Positions 1 to 8,820 of a DNA stretch of 22,396 bases are shown in pieces (the first letter of the stretch is position 1; the number at the start of each line of letters is the position of its first letter). Where the stretch lies: the NCBI GenBank assembly GCA_004114245.1, contig QZWS01000140.1:1-22396 (forward strand), given 5' to 3'. The notes under the pieces were generated by a model that ran no database searches, was not told where the DNA came from, and saw only the letters and a program-made list of their open reading frames with translations. The translations under genes were made by a program, and so were the position numbers. This DNA is from Zoopage sp. CT-All. Taxonomy: Eukaryota; Zoopagomycota; Zoopagomycetes; Zoopagales; Zoopagaceae.

Positions 1-381
1 GCGGGGTAGAAAGGGCGCGGGGGGCGGGTGGGTCTCGATCCAGGCCTGAGGCTTCACGGGAGCAGCGTCTGTGGCAGGGGCTGCAGACGCTATCGCCGCC
101 GCCGCCACTGCTGTATGCGACGGCAGGGCAGACTTGGCGACGGCAGACGCCGACATAGACGCGGGCTTGCTGTGAGCCGGCGCCGTCGTCGTGGGCCCAG
201 CGCTGGCCGATGCCAGACGCTTCCGGGGCTCCTTTGGCCGCAGACGCTTGACCACATGCTCATGCACCGCCTCTTCCCTGGCCGGAGCCTGGCGCGTTAA
301 ATAGCAGTAGGTAAGATAGAGCAGGAGGATTATGCCCAGGAGGACGGCCACACGGGCCCGCCTGATGGAGATGGCGGCCAT
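1..381 (-). CDS. N-terminal part of a type II (signal-anchor) membrane protein, cut by the window edge
   Basis: Reading the minus strand from the ATG at 381-379, the frame stays open for 127 codons to the window edge. The protein starts with a short basic stretch (residues 7-10, RRAR) and then a hydrophobic segment at about 11-28, followed by a basic, Ala/Pro/Ser/Thr-rich linker with no visible domain. This is the layout of a Golgi or ER signal-anchor protein, such as a fungal glycosyltransferase stem, but the catalytic part lies outside the window, so the family is unknown. The start context is GAAATGG. The gene is divergent from the MPP alpha gene, with 237 bp between the two starts. A secreted or mitochondrial protein with the same composition cannot be excluded. 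Confidence 0.6.
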   Translation of the reverse strand, partial: MAAISIRRARVAVLLGIILLLYLTYCYLTRQAPAREEAVHEHVVKRLRPKEPRKRLASASAGPTTTAPAHSKPASMSASAVAKSALPSHTAVAAAAIASAAPATDAAPVKPQAWIETHPPPAPFLPR

Positions 382-618
382 TTCGGGAGGTTTGAGGAGT
401 GAGACGGCGTGGACAGTGAGCCGTGTGCGTGCTTATCCGCGGATGAACATTTAGCGGAGCACATCGGAAAGCAAAGCAGGATTTCAAGCAACGGGCGTCC
501 AAAGCGCAAATGCAGCAAACATCCCGGCTTGCCAGAGCGACGCCCACTCGTATACAGCAGCTGTGCACTGGCAGGGAGGAGTGTAGGAAGATGCTGTCGC
601 TGAGGACAACATGCAGCC
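382..618. promoter_or_regulatory. Divergent intergenic region between the signal-anchor protein and MPP alpha
   Basis: These 237 bp separate two outward-facing start codons and must hold both promoters. No TATA box or repeated motif stands out on reading. Open frames here are not protein-like and are shadows. Confidence 0.45.
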
Positions 619-2256
619 ATGCGCCCATTTACACTTGCAAGGGTCTGGAGCGCGGCGCACTCCTCCGCTGTCACGGCTGCCAGGCAGGCCAGGAGCCTGG
701 GCCTCCGCATTTGCCACGCTGCTGCCATGCTCCTTCTCCGTCGGGGTCTGCACGCCGCCAGCCGCACGCCCGCGTCGCCCGTCCAAATCACGCGTCTTGC
801 CAATGGTCTGCGCGTCGCCACGGACTCCTCGTCGGGGCATGTCGGCGCCATCGCCATCTCCATCGGCGCCGGCGCCCGCCACGAGGATGTCCACACGCGG
901 GGCGCCGCGCAGCTCATCGAGCGGCTGGCGTTCAAGTCGACGCTGCGGATGTCGCACGAGGGCGCGCTGAAGCGGCTGGAGGCGCTCGGCGGCTGCATCC
1001 ACGCGACCGCCGGCCGCGACGCCGTGCTGCTGCATGCCGCGTTCTTCCCGCGGGACATGGAGCTGGCGCTGCCGATCCTGACCGACGCTGTGCGCTATCC
1101 GGTCGTGCACAAGGCCGATGTGGACGAGCAACGTGGGATTCTGCAATACGAGGTGCGGGATCTAATCGGAAAGTACGACTTGCTCATGCCTGAGCTCGTG
1201 CATGCGACCGCATGGCCGAGCGGTGGCCTGGGCAATGCGCTGGCGGCGCGCGATGAGATAGTGGTGGCGCGCATGGCGGTGGAAACGGTGCAGAGATTTC
1301 AGCGTCGGTGGTTCCGGCCGGAAAACGTCGTGGTCGCTGCCGCCGGCGTCGAGCACGCCGAGTTCGTGCGGAGCGTGGAACGATTGCTCGGAGATTGGAC
1401 AGTGCCAGAGCAAGCTGCATTCGAGGGAGAGGAAGACGCGCAGCCCAAGGGAGAGGCGTCGTTTGTGCGCACCGTGGCCTCGCTTGCTTCATCGCTGCTT
1501 CCTGGATCCTCCGCCGGTCCGGCAACACCAACGCCAAGGGTTCCGTATGTCGGCGGCACGGTGACGGTGCCACCACCTGACCCGGGCACGCCCGTCTCCG
1601 ATCTTGATCAGCCCCTCACCCGCCTCCACGTATTCCTTCCCGCGATGCCCCAGGGCTCCACCACCCCTGCGCTTATTTACCCGCTCGCAACGCTTCAGCT
1701 GCTGCTTGGCGGCGGCGGAGCCTTCTCCTCGGGCGGGCCCGGGAAAGGCATATATTCGCGTATCTACACTCGGGTGCTGAATCGGCGCTGGTGGATGGAG
1801 CAGTGTCATGCCATGACACACGTGTACCCCGATACGGCGATGTTTGGCATCACTGCGGCCGCATTGCCCGACTATGCCGCGGAGCTTCCCGCCGTCATTG
1901 CAGCTGAGTTGACTGCGGTATGCGAGAAGGACGGCATCACGCCAGAGGAATTATCCCGTGCCAAGCGACAACTGCTCGGCTCTGTGGCGATGAATCTCGA
2001 GCAACGTGCGCTGCTCGTCGAGGATATCGCGCGACAGGTCCAGGTGCTTGGACGCCCGGTGCCGCTCGACGAGATGGAGACGGAGATCGCAGCGGTGCAG
2101 ATGCAGGATGTGGTTGCACTGGCACGAAAAATGATACTGGGCGAGGGCGACACCGACGCGTCGCCCCGCGGCAAACCAACGATCGTCATCGCCGGCGAGA
2201 ATACCAAGGCGCTTAGAGGCATCAATGCGCTACTGAAGAAGTTTGGTGTGCATTGA
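619..2256 (+). CDS. MAS2: Mitochondrial-processing peptidase subunit alpha
   Basis: Non-catalytic, substrate-recognising subunit of the matrix peptidase that removes presequences from imported proteins. The M16 fold is clear. The N-terminal half runs from about residue 56 with NGLRVA, a degenerate metal site (AAQLIERLAF at 97-106, lacking the HxxEH of the beta subunit) and SRD-like GRD at 132-134. The alpha-specific glycine-rich loop, GGGGAFSSGGPGKG, is at about 364-377 and is followed by the YSRIYTRVLNRRWWM block. The first 50 residues are Arg/Ala/Ser-rich with no acidic residue, as in a presequence. The ATG at 619 is used; the in-frame ATG at 727 would also leave a presequence. At 545 aa it is somewhat longer than most homologues, because of a low-complexity insert at about 262-312. 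No introns. Confidence 0.95.
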   Translation: MRPFTLARVWSAAHSSAVTAARQARSLGLRICHAAAMLLLRRGLHAASRTPASPVQITRLANGLRVATDSSSGHVGAIAISIGAGARHEDVHTRGAAQLIERLAFKSTLRMSHEGALKRLEALGGCIHATAGRDAVLLHAAFFPRDMELALPILTDAVRYPVVHKADVDEQRGILQYEVRDLIGKYDLLMPELVHATAWPSGGLGNALAARDEIVVARMAVETVQRFQRRWFRPENVVVAAAGVEHAEFVRSVERLLGDWTVPEQAAFEGEEDAQPKGEASFVRTVASLASSLLPGSSAGPATPTPRVPYVGGTVTVPPPDPGTPVSDLDQPLTRLHVFLPAMPQGSTTPALIYPLATLQLLLGGGGAFSSGGPGKGIYSRIYTRVLNRRWWMEQCHAMTHVYPDTAMFGITAAALPDYAAELPAVIAAELTAVCEKDGITPEELSRAKRQLLGSVAMNLEQRALLVEDIARQVQVLGRPVPLDEMETEIAAVQMQDVVALARKMILGEGDTDASPRGKPTIVIAGENTKALRGINALLKKFGVH

Positions 2257-2379
2257 ATAGACAATATCACCATTGACGAATGGCGAACGGGGAATGGTGA
2301 CTTTGGTAATAGTGCCGTGCATGAGCAGTCGCCACTCACGACGCCCAGCGGCAATTTTCTGCCCACTACCCACCTCGCC

Positions 2380-3768
2380 ATGCGCAACATTGTCGTATTC
2401 TCGGGTAGCTCGCACCCGGCGCTCACCGACCTCATCTGCGACCGTCTTGGCATCCGCGCCTCCTCCACCCGCCTCTCAAATTTCTCGAACCGTGAAACAA
2501 ACGTCGAGATCCACGAGTCGGTGCGCGACCAGGATGTGTACATCGTGCAGTCGGGATGTGGCAAGATCAACGACAATCTCATGGAGCTGCTCATCATGAT
2601 TGCCGCGTGCAGAACCGCGAGCGCGGCGCGTGTCACCGCCGTGATTCCCTGCTTCCCATATGCAAGGCAAAGCGATGGCTTGTTCCGGGTGGCATCGAGC
2701 ACCAGCACGCAGCAGGATGCGGAGCATGAACATGGCCTCTGGGAGACGGACGATGACAGGGATGATGCGACGACGGTGGGTGGTGGGCCCGAGAATGGCG
2801 ATGTCGACGGCGAGCCTTGTCCCGCTGCTCCGCCCAGTCCTGCCGCGCGAGCAGTAGAGGGCATGACGCGCCAGAACTCGACCGTCTCCATCGCGTCATC
2901 GTCCAATCAACCCGGTCGCGATTTAGCATACAAGCAGTGGTCGGCGCGTCCCGGCACCCTGATTGCGGACATGCTCACCGCTGCTGGTGCAGACCACGTC
3001 ATCGTGCTTGATCTGCACGATCCCCAGTTCCAGGGATTCTTTGACGTCCCCGTTGATCTCGTCTACGCCGAGGCAAACATTCTCAACTACATTCGCTTCA
3101 ACGTCGAAGACTATCGCAAGGCGGTGATCGTGTCGCCGGACGCCGGCGGTGCGAAGCGCGCAACATCGGTTGCCGCCCATCTCGGCGTTGACTTTGCCCT
3201 GATCCACCGTGACGGCAACAGCCGGCGGATGCGCTCAGTTGCCTCTGATCCGTTCATGGCTGCCACTGCATCGGGCGCCTGCACTCCGACGGCCGCCGCA
3301 TCCGCCGCCGCGCTGAACTCATCCATGGCGATCGTGGGCAATGTGCGGAATCGACGCTGCATTGTCATTGACGATATTGCCGATACCTGTCGCACTCTTT
3401 GCCAGGCCGCACGCACGCTTCGTGCCCACGGCGCCTCCGAGGTCATCTGCATCGTCACCCACGGAATGCTCAGCAAGAACCTGGGCACCACTCCTGTCGG
3501 GCATCAGCCACAACACCGGGCCCGTCAGCGTCGTCCGCGAAGCGTGCTGGAGAGACTAGAGCGCAGCGGCGTCGATCGACTGGTCGTCACCAATAGCATT
3601 CCGCAGGAGAGACGCGGCCAGGAGCAGGATATTGATGATGCGGAGCGACTCCGCTGGCGTCGCTGGATTAAGGAGGGTCGGTTCGAGGTGATTGACATCA
3701 GCGGAATCCTTGGCGAGGCTATCCGACGGAGTCACAACGGTGAGAGCCTGTCGCAGCTTTTCCGATAG
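2380..3768 (+). CDS. Ribose-phosphate pyrophosphokinase with insertions (Prs1/Prs5-type)
   Basis: Makes PRPP from ribose 5-phosphate and ATP, for nucleotide, histidine and tryptophan synthesis. Visible core motifs: FSNRETNVEI (34-43), the FPYARQ ATP-site segment (92-97), DLHDPQFQGFF (211-221), SPDAGGAKRA (252-261) and the PRPP loop IDDIADTCRT (330-339). The last differs from the canonical DDMxDTxGT by Arg replacing Gly. The core is interrupted by insertions at about 98-187 (acidic, then Ser-rich), 280-316 and 364-390, which resemble the non-homologous regions of the yeast Prs1 and Prs5 subunits. The protein may therefore work in a hetero-oligomer with a canonical subunit. The ATG at 2380 begins the conserved MRNIVVFSG. 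An upstream frame extension has only a GTG. It is 462 aa without introns and starts 123 bp after MPP alpha on the same strand. Confidence 0.9.
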   Translation: MRNIVVFSGSSHPALTDLICDRLGIRASSTRLSNFSNRETNVEIHESVRDQDVYIVQSGCGKINDNLMELLIMIAACRTASAARVTAVIPCFPYARQSDGLFRVASSTSTQQDAEHEHGLWETDDDRDDATTVGGGPENGDVDGEPCPAAPPSPAARAVEGMTRQNSTVSIASSSNQPGRDLAYKQWSARPGTLIADMLTAAGADHVIVLDLHDPQFQGFFDVPVDLVYAEANILNYIRFNVEDYRKAVIVSPDAGGAKRATSVAAHLGVDFALIHRDGNSRRMRSVASDPFMAATASGACTPTAAASAAALNSSMAIVGNVRNRRCIVIDDIADTCRTLCQAARTLRAHGASEVICIVTHGMLSKNLGTTPVGHQPQHRARQRRPRSVLERLERSGVDRLVVTNSIPQERRGQEQDIDDAERLRWRRWIKEGRFEVIDISGILGEAIRRSHNGESLSQLFR

Positions 3769-3874
3769 GCGCACATGGTGTTGCTTGGCGCAGACAGGTC
3801 GAATGGAGATGTTTCAAAGGGCACACACATACTTTACATAATATCAAACAGAGACAAGCGCACTTCCGCTGGGC

Positions 3875-5533
3875 TTAGCTACGATGCGACCTAGCGGCTT
3901 GTTCGAGTTTGGGCAGGGCGCAGTTGCGCCACAAGATACTGGCATATGTATGCAGCTGGCCCAACGTGGTCTGCACCATGGTAGTGGACAAGACTGGATT
4001 CGACTCGGGCGCGGCGACAATTAGCGACGCCAGCTCGGCCATCATCCAGCGCCACTTTGGTTCGCACAATGGGTACAGAAAGGAGACAGGCCGCATTGTC
4101 TGTGGTTCGAGGCGCGAACGAGCAGCCGCAGAGTGGGCAAATGCGGCAATCTCGTAGAGGAATGCAACAGCACAGGCGACGGCTGCAGCTGCAACGGTCA
4201 CGGCAGGAGTGCCGACTAGCTCGGGCAGAAGAAGTGCGTCGTTGATAAGAATTTCTGCGATTGAATAAACGGCCTGTTTCCGGGCGGCGCCGCCAACCAA
4301 AGGCGAGGCTGTGGCGGTCGACCTTGACTGGGTTTGTGCAAATGCGCGTTCCGACTCGGACACGGGGCTGATCTCCGGCTCGTCCCAGCCTGACCGCCAA
4401 GGTATCATCCCGCGGGGGACAGCAATTGTCCTTGCCGAGCTTGATGCCACTTCCATTCGGCACGATGCAACGATGGAGCCGCGAATGAGCTCTTCTAGTG
4501 CCTGCGATGGCGTAACACACATGAGATTCCAGCCCAACCAGCGCGGGATCCGTCGCGCCATGGTTCGCACATTCTCCGTGATAAGATAGGCCGTGATGAC
4601 GTGACTATGTGCCACGCCAAGGCTTGGGACAATTGCGGCGGAGCAGTCGCAGACATCGGCCATGGACGGCTCGCGCTCCTCTTCGGCAAAGGCCGCCGCC
4701 AGATGGAACGCCGTGGCCGCAGCCAGCCAGTAGTAGCCCGTCCGTGATGCATCCAGGGAGACCTCGGTGGCGGTAATCGTGCGAACATAGATGCCGCTGA
4801 ATAGGTCTAGAAATGGAAAGGAATGGACGGGCAGGGAGGGCGGCGCGAGAACTCCAAGGGCACGGTCCAAGATGGACACAGCATGCTGCGCTGTGTCCGA
4901 ATGATAGCTGAACGATGATGCGAGTTTGCGGATGAAGCGAACGAGATCGGATCGCAACGAGCACCACTGCGGGTCGAGGCACCACGTGCCGGATGGCGAC
5001 TGGGGCTGTATAGCGAGCGGCACTGGAAGATTGCGCAGCTGGGTGACAAGCATTAGTCTTAGCCGAGCCGACTGCTGGACTTTGATCGGGACCACAGCGG
5101 CGGGCGATAATGCCAAGTCGCGGTCGGGTGTGACTGGCGTGGATATCTGCGGAAGGGACTGGTCTGTGGCAGGTTTGGGCGAATATACCGAGGGAAAAGC
5201 CAACTCGGGTATGTACAGTGGAAAAGGAGGCGTGGGTGGTGGCGGCGGCATCCAGTACTGGGCATGCGAATGCGAGCGCCGATCTGCATCGATAGCCGGC
5301 TGCGGGATGAGGGCCGAGATGGACGGCAGCAGCGGTAGCGAGAATGACAGCGGTGTAGGCTCCCCCGCCCATGGACGAGTGGTAGCCGCAGCATACGGCG
5401 GAGGAACGCCGCCGTCAATGCACTGCTGGGCATGGCCGCCGACGCGATCCAATCGCCTGCGTTTCGACCTCCACGCGACCCAGCCCTCGCCGACGTCATC
5501 GGAACTACGCCTCGTCGTAGAGTGCAGAAGCAT
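3875..5533 (-). CDS. Divergent cyclin (two cyclin folds)
   Basis: Predicted regulatory partner of a cyclin-dependent kinase. From the ATG at 5533 the protein is 552 aa. A basic, nuclear-signal-like KRRR lies near residues 24-27, followed by a long Pro/Ser-rich N-terminus. A cyclin box spans about 190-350: a helix with LVRFIRKLASSF, then HAVSILDRAL, then YYWLAAATAFHLAAAFAEEE, then PSMADVCD, and a closing segment ending in LMCVTPSQALEELI that resembles the usual end of the first fold. A second, Ala-rich fold follows, with AEILINDALLLPELVGTPAVTVAAAA. The subfamily is not recognised. The frame extends upstream to 5623 but offers only a TTG there, so the first ATG is preferred; an unseen upstream exon is possible. 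The gene is convergent with the PRPP synthase, with 106 bp between them. Confidence 0.75.
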   Translation of the reverse strand: MLLHSTTRRSSDDVGEGWVAWRSKRRRLDRVGGHAQQCIDGGVPPPYAAATTRPWAGEPTPLSFSLPLLPSISALIPQPAIDADRRSHSHAQYWMPPPPPTPPFPLYIPELAFPSVYSPKPATDQSLPQISTPVTPDRDLALSPAAVVPIKVQQSARLRLMLVTQLRNLPVPLAIQPQSPSGTWCLDPQWCSLRSDLVRFIRKLASSFSYHSDTAQHAVSILDRALGVLAPPSLPVHSFPFLDLFSGIYVRTITATEVSLDASRTGYYWLAAATAFHLAAAFAEEEREPSMADVCDCSAAIVPSLGVAHSHVITAYLITENVRTMARRIPRWLGWNLMCVTPSQALEELIRGSIVASCRMEVASSSARTIAVPRGMIPWRSGWDEPEISPVSESERAFAQTQSRSTATASPLVGGAARKQAVYSIAEILINDALLLPELVGTPAVTVAAAAVACAVAFLYEIAAFAHSAAARSRLEPQTMRPVSFLYPLCEPKWRWMMAELASLIVAAPESNPVLSTTMVQTTLGQLHTYASILWRNCALPKLEQAARSHRS

Positions 5534-5917
5534 GCTCCCGATCAGCGTAGATAGCGCGGGCGCAGGCGCTGGCTTCGGCGGCGGTAGGAGCGGACGGCAT
5601 GACGGCGGCGTCTCGAAAGGCAATTTGATGTTAATGAATGAACCCTATGCAGAGAACAACAAGTGAACCTGATGGATAAGCCGATTCACAATATAAACAA
5701 GTTTGAATGCCGCCGGATGGCCATGACGCGGTTCAGACAGGCACGTGCAGCAATGGAGAGAGAGAATAAGGCGCTAGCATTCCCGTAGTCTGTGCCGCAC
5801 GCCTGCAAGACTGCGCTGATATAAGGTTTGCGAGCAGCTGTCTGATGGACAGGCGACTCGGCAGATACTCGTCCATCGGCACGTGTCTCCATCAATCATT
5901 CGCTGACGACCTCCGCC
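5534..5917. promoter_or_regulatory. Divergent intergenic region, cyclin / DUF4436 gene
   Basis: This 384-bp region lies between two outward-facing ATGs and presumably holds both promoters. No gene, RNA or repeat was recognised. Long frames through it on the plus strand are not protein-like. Confidence 0.4.
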
Positions 5918-6970
5918 ATGTCCTCACCGCCTTTCTACCCCTTCATAGACGAGCATCCGCGGCGCCGCCGTACCATCTACTACATCTCCGCCGTCGCCCT
6001 GGTCCTCCTCCTTGTTGGCCTCAACATCCTCGCCATCAGCTACTTTTCCCGCGAGGGCGAGCGCAGCCGCGAGTCCGTTGCCGCGTACAACGTCGTCGTG
6101 GCCGACGACGGCCAGTTTGCAAAGAGCGCGTCTGGCGGGCTGGCCATGGAGATATCCGTGCTGGACGTCGATCCGCTGCGCAACATTGTCAAGTTCAACA
6201 CCAAGGTGCTGCTGGACCCGTCCAATCGCGCGGCAAGCATCGGCAACGGGTCGCTGCTGCTGGGCTCCTTCAAACCCGTGCCGATCAACGCTGCGAATGT
6301 GCTCTTTGTGGAGCAGGACGTGACAGAGACCTCGAGTGGCGACGCATCACGGTATCCCTTCGACAAGTACACCGTCTCGGTGCCGTTCGCCGCCACCAAG
6401 TCGTCCGTGCTGGCGAATCCCAATGCCACGTCGATACCGTGGGGCGCGCTTGCCTATTCGCCCATCCAGTCGTTCCGCTTCACATTCAATTTTCGCGTCG
6501 ACCTGGCGCTCTCGCCCATCGGCCATCTCGACATCACCATCAAGCGATCGCCCACCACCAAGGGATTCGCCATCTTCACCGTCACGATCATGTGGGTGTT
6601 AACGCTCCTTGCGATGCTCGTCACCACCCAAGTGATGATGCGCCGGCGAGAGGTCCAGCCGGCACTCATCAGTGCCTTTATCGCCCTGCTGTTTGCGCTC
6701 CCGAGCATCCGGAACACTTGGCCTATGGCGCCGCCCATTGGAACCTTGCTGGACACGGTGTCGCTGTTCTGGAATATGAGTCTGGTTGGGCTGTGTGCAG
6801 CCGGACTGTTGGTCATGTGGGTGCTGCAGGGCCCGTCGGTTGCTGCAAGGCAAGCACAGCACACGCCACTGCCGTCGGACGCTATGAAGTCGTTTCCCGA
6901 AGACGCAAATCTGGGCCAAGATAAACCGTCGGTCATCGAGTCTCATCCTCTGTACGCTGGATACGCATGA
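5918..6970 (+). CDS. DUF4436-family integral membrane protein
   Basis: The 350-residue protein has a basic N-terminus (RRRR at 15-18) and a first transmembrane segment at about 19-42. A lumenal or extracellular domain of about 170 residues follows, with the motif RYPFDKY at 145-151 and several possible N-glycosylation sites. Three more hydrophobic segments lie at about 217-240, 247-263 and 282-303, and a hydrophilic tail ends the protein. This topology plus the YPFD motif matches my recollection of fungal DUF4436 proteins, whose function is not established. The ATG at 5918 has a good context (CGCCATGTC) and no competing upstream start. No introns. Confidence 0.75.
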   Translation: MSSPPFYPFIDEHPRRRRTIYYISAVALVLLLVGLNILAISYFSREGERSRESVAAYNVVVADDGQFAKSASGGLAMEISVLDVDPLRNIVKFNTKVLLDPSNRAASIGNGSLLLGSFKPVPINAANVLFVEQDVTETSSGDASRYPFDKYTVSVPFAATKSSVLANPNATSIPWGALAYSPIQSFRFTFNFRVDLALSPIGHLDITIKRSPTTKGFAIFTVTIMWVLTLLAMLVTTQVMMRRREVQPALISAFIALLFALPSIRNTWPMAPPIGTLLDTVSLFWNMSLVGLCAAGLLVMWVLQGPSVAARQAQHTPLPSDAMKSFPEDANLGQDKPSVIESHPLYAGYA

Positions 6971-7463
6971 ATTGATGGAGTGGTACCGGGCTGTCTTGGG
7001 AGATTTTCACAACGCATCATGGTCGCCTGCATGTTTTAGCCAATGTTTTGAACGCATTAATACGCATTTTGAAGCAAGAAAAGAATGAAAGTTTATCCAG
7101 CAAACACGCTGCACTCCGATTCGACCTCTCGTCCGTGTGCGCAAAGTTTATTGCTGTATTGCACATGACGGATGACGGGCATCAGCAGCACCCGCTGGTC
7201 CATGAATTCCGCGCGATCATAAACAGGCACTCCTCTCCTTTGATCCTGCGCAGCACTCACCGCGTTCCCGCGTGCAGCACGGACGGGTTATTCGCGGTGC
7301 TGCTAACCGACCGCGACGGCGTCCCCGTCGTCAAATGTTAGCTCCTGCCCTCTCCGTCGCATGCATACTAGCATCCCCCTTGTTGTCCGCACTAGCAATC
7401 AGCTCCGGGGCGCCGCGCGGACTCGCACGACAGCTTCCCTCTCGGCCGCTCTCGTCGACATTT
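6971..7463. other. Intergenic stretch with no recognised gene
   Basis: This holds the 3' end of the DUF4436 gene and the upstream region of the next gene. Short open frames here lack codon or domain support. An in-frame ATG at 7335 could extend the next gene upstream; see that entry. No RNA or repeat seen. Confidence 0.4.
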
Positions 7464-7887
7464 ATGGGGATGGCGGATCAGCTCAGTCGAATAGGGCTGG
7501 GACAGACACGGGTGATTGCGTCGCGGTACGACGTGCACCAGCTCATCCAATGTCTGGTGCCGGTTGCAACGGGGCCGATGGCGGCGGGCGTGCACGGCAG
7601 AGCGGATGGGGGTGCATCCTCGGAGACATCGTTTTTGGTCACTCTCGTCGCGGACGCGGACGCTCAAACAGGTGAGTGCAGTGCGCTGCTCTGACGAGGC
7701 AGATACTGAGTGATGCGTGGCAGCCATGCTGATAGAGTTGGCCAAGGATATTGCCGCGGCATCCGTCGCGCTTCTCTCTGCGGCGCAGTATTCCGGCGCA
7801 TCGGCACGACACGGCGCGCTGATTGCAGGCCGGGGCAACCGCGTCTCCACGCCCCCCATCGCCCATCCCTCACCACCGCCGAGATAG
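7464..7887 (+). CDS. Small two-exon protein of unknown function
   Basis: Exons 7464-7671 and 7724-7887 join across a 52-nt intron with a strong donor (GTGAGT) and acceptor (GGCAG), giving 123 residues. The product looks mainly helical and Ala-rich, with stretches such as ASRYDVHQLIQCLVPVA and MLIELAKDIAAASVALLSAAQ and a Pro-rich end. I do not recognise the family. The start is uncertain: ATG codons at 7464 and 7470 are in frame, and one at 7335 would add 43 residues with a hydrophobic, Arg-containing leader. The intron signals and phase match are the main evidence that the gene is real. It converges on the L11 gene, 39 bp away. Confidence 0.5.
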
Positions 7888-7926
7888 CAGCAGAAGTGAG
7901 TGGAACACAGTAACATGCACATGCAC

Positions 7927-8376
7927 TCACGCCACCACACTAATCCCAATGCTCTTTGCCGTTGCCGCCACGCCCCGCGCGACCCGCTGCACCCCCACGC
8001 GCGCCAAGGACTCGTCCCCGGCGCACTTGACCCGAGCAATCTCCACCACCGCCTTGACCGACACCTGGCCGACATTCTTCCCGGGCCGGCCGGCCTCGCC
8101 GCTGCCCTTCTCCACCCCTGCAGCCCGCATCAGCAACCACGCGGTGGGGGGCGATCTTGTCACAAAGGAGAAGGTGCGGTCGGGATTGACGGTGACGAGG
8201 GTCGGGATGGGCGTCTTGGGGATGTAGTGCGCGGTCCGCTCGTTGAACTGCTTGCAGAAATCAATGGCCCGGACGCCGCGCTGGCCGAGGGCGGGGCCGA
8301 CGGGCGGCGTGGGCGCGGCGGACGCCGCGGGAACGAGCAGTCGCAGGATGTGTGTCCTGGGGGCAGCGGCAGCCAT
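7927..8376 (-). CDS. MRPL19: Mitochondrial large-subunit ribosomal protein uL11m
   Basis: Protein of the mitoribosomal GTPase-associated stalk base that contacts rRNA. The 149 residues carry the L11 N-domain signature almost intact: the LLVPAASAAPTPPVGPALGQRGV segment runs from about residue 12 to 34, then DFCKQFNERT. The C-terminal rRNA-binding domain includes GKNVGQVSVKAVVEIARVK and ends SIGISVV. The length is close to yeast Mrpl19. The ATG at 8376 (MAAAAP) is chosen; the in-frame ATG at 8397 would leave only 6 bp to the divergent VMA9 start. No intron and no long presequence; L11 proteins often lack one. Confidence 0.93.
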   Translation of the reverse strand: MAAAAPRTHILRLLVPAASAAPTPPVGPALGQRGVRAIDFCKQFNERTAHYIPKTPIPTLVTVNPDRTFSFVTRSPPTAWLLMRAAGVEKGSGEAGRPGKNVGQVSVKAVVEIARVKCAGDESLARVGVQRVARGVAATAKSIGISVVA

Positions 8377-8403
8377 GTGGACCCTCACGTGATGCATTCC
8401 ATT
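8377..8403. promoter_or_regulatory. 27-bp divergent spacer with a TCACGTGA palindrome
   Basis: This is the whole distance between the MRPL19 and VMA9 start codons. It contains the perfect palindrome TCACGTGA at 8385-8392, a CACGTG E-box of the type bound by bHLH factors such as Cbf1 or USF. Transcription starts must lie inside or across the opposite coding regions unless both 5' leaders are extremely short. Confidence 0.6.
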
Positions 8404-8693
8404 ATGTCTGCCTATGTTGTGCTCATCGTGCTCGCCGTGGTCGTCGGTCTCGCCGGCGGCGGCTACGTCCTCGCTCCCAAAGGCGACAACCAGACGTAGA
8501 TTAATTATTGCATTAATGCGATGTAATGGTGGTGGCTAGGCTGTGGCGCACGTCGATTATTCTCACGCTGGTGTGCATATACACGATGTGGGCCGTAACA
8601 TACCTTGCGCAACTGCATCCTCTCATCGTGCCGCGGAGGAGTGATCTCAGAGCGCACCATGACGGAGGGGGCGATGGTGGTGGCGGCCACTAG
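8404..8693 (+). CDS. VMA9: V-type proton ATPase subunit e (Vo sector)
   Basis: Small hydrophobic subunit of the V-ATPase membrane sector, needed for vacuolar and Golgi acidification. Exons 8404-8495 and 8540-8693 join over a 44-nt intron (GTAGAT...GGCTAG), giving 81 residues. Two hydrophobic helices are seen: about 4-24 (before APKGDNQT) and about 37-54. The second is followed by the family hallmark AQLHPLIVPRRSDLR at 54-68, very close to yeast Vma9. The tail is Gly/His-rich and longer than usual. Without splicing the frame stops after residue 31, just before the second helix, so the intron is well supported. The gene is head-to-head with MRPL19 and tail-to-tail with BUD32, 127 bp away. Confidence 0.92.
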
Positions 8694-8820
8694 CGAGCAT
8701 GTTGCGCAGAGCAGCGATTATCTGATTGGCCATGTCGGAATGACGGGATATGCAGGGAATGCAGGACTTCAAGTGCTTTATTGGCGTCGTCATACTGTGA
8801 CTGGCTGCCAGCGTAGCGGC

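Noticed and set aside
330-1058. 242-codon and overlapping minus-strand frames over the MPP alpha N-terminus
   Set aside because: Antisense to a clear conserved gene; composition is Arg/Ala/Ser/Pro shadow with no domain.
1872-2906. 344-codon open frame on the minus strand across MPP alpha and the PRPP synthase
   Set aside because: It spans two conserved genes on the other strand and has low-complexity Ser/Ala/Pro-rich content with no motif; it reflects GC-rich codon shadowing.
5845-6924. 359-codon plus-strand frame overlapping the DUF4436 gene
   Set aside because: Extremely Arg/His/Pro-rich out-of-frame shadow of a gene with clear membrane segments and domain motif.
7392-8075. 227-codon minus-strand frame across the unknown small gene and the L11 C-terminus
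   Set aside because: Overlaps L11 in another frame and is antisense to a gene with GTGAGT...AG splice signals; Arg/Cys-rich shadow.
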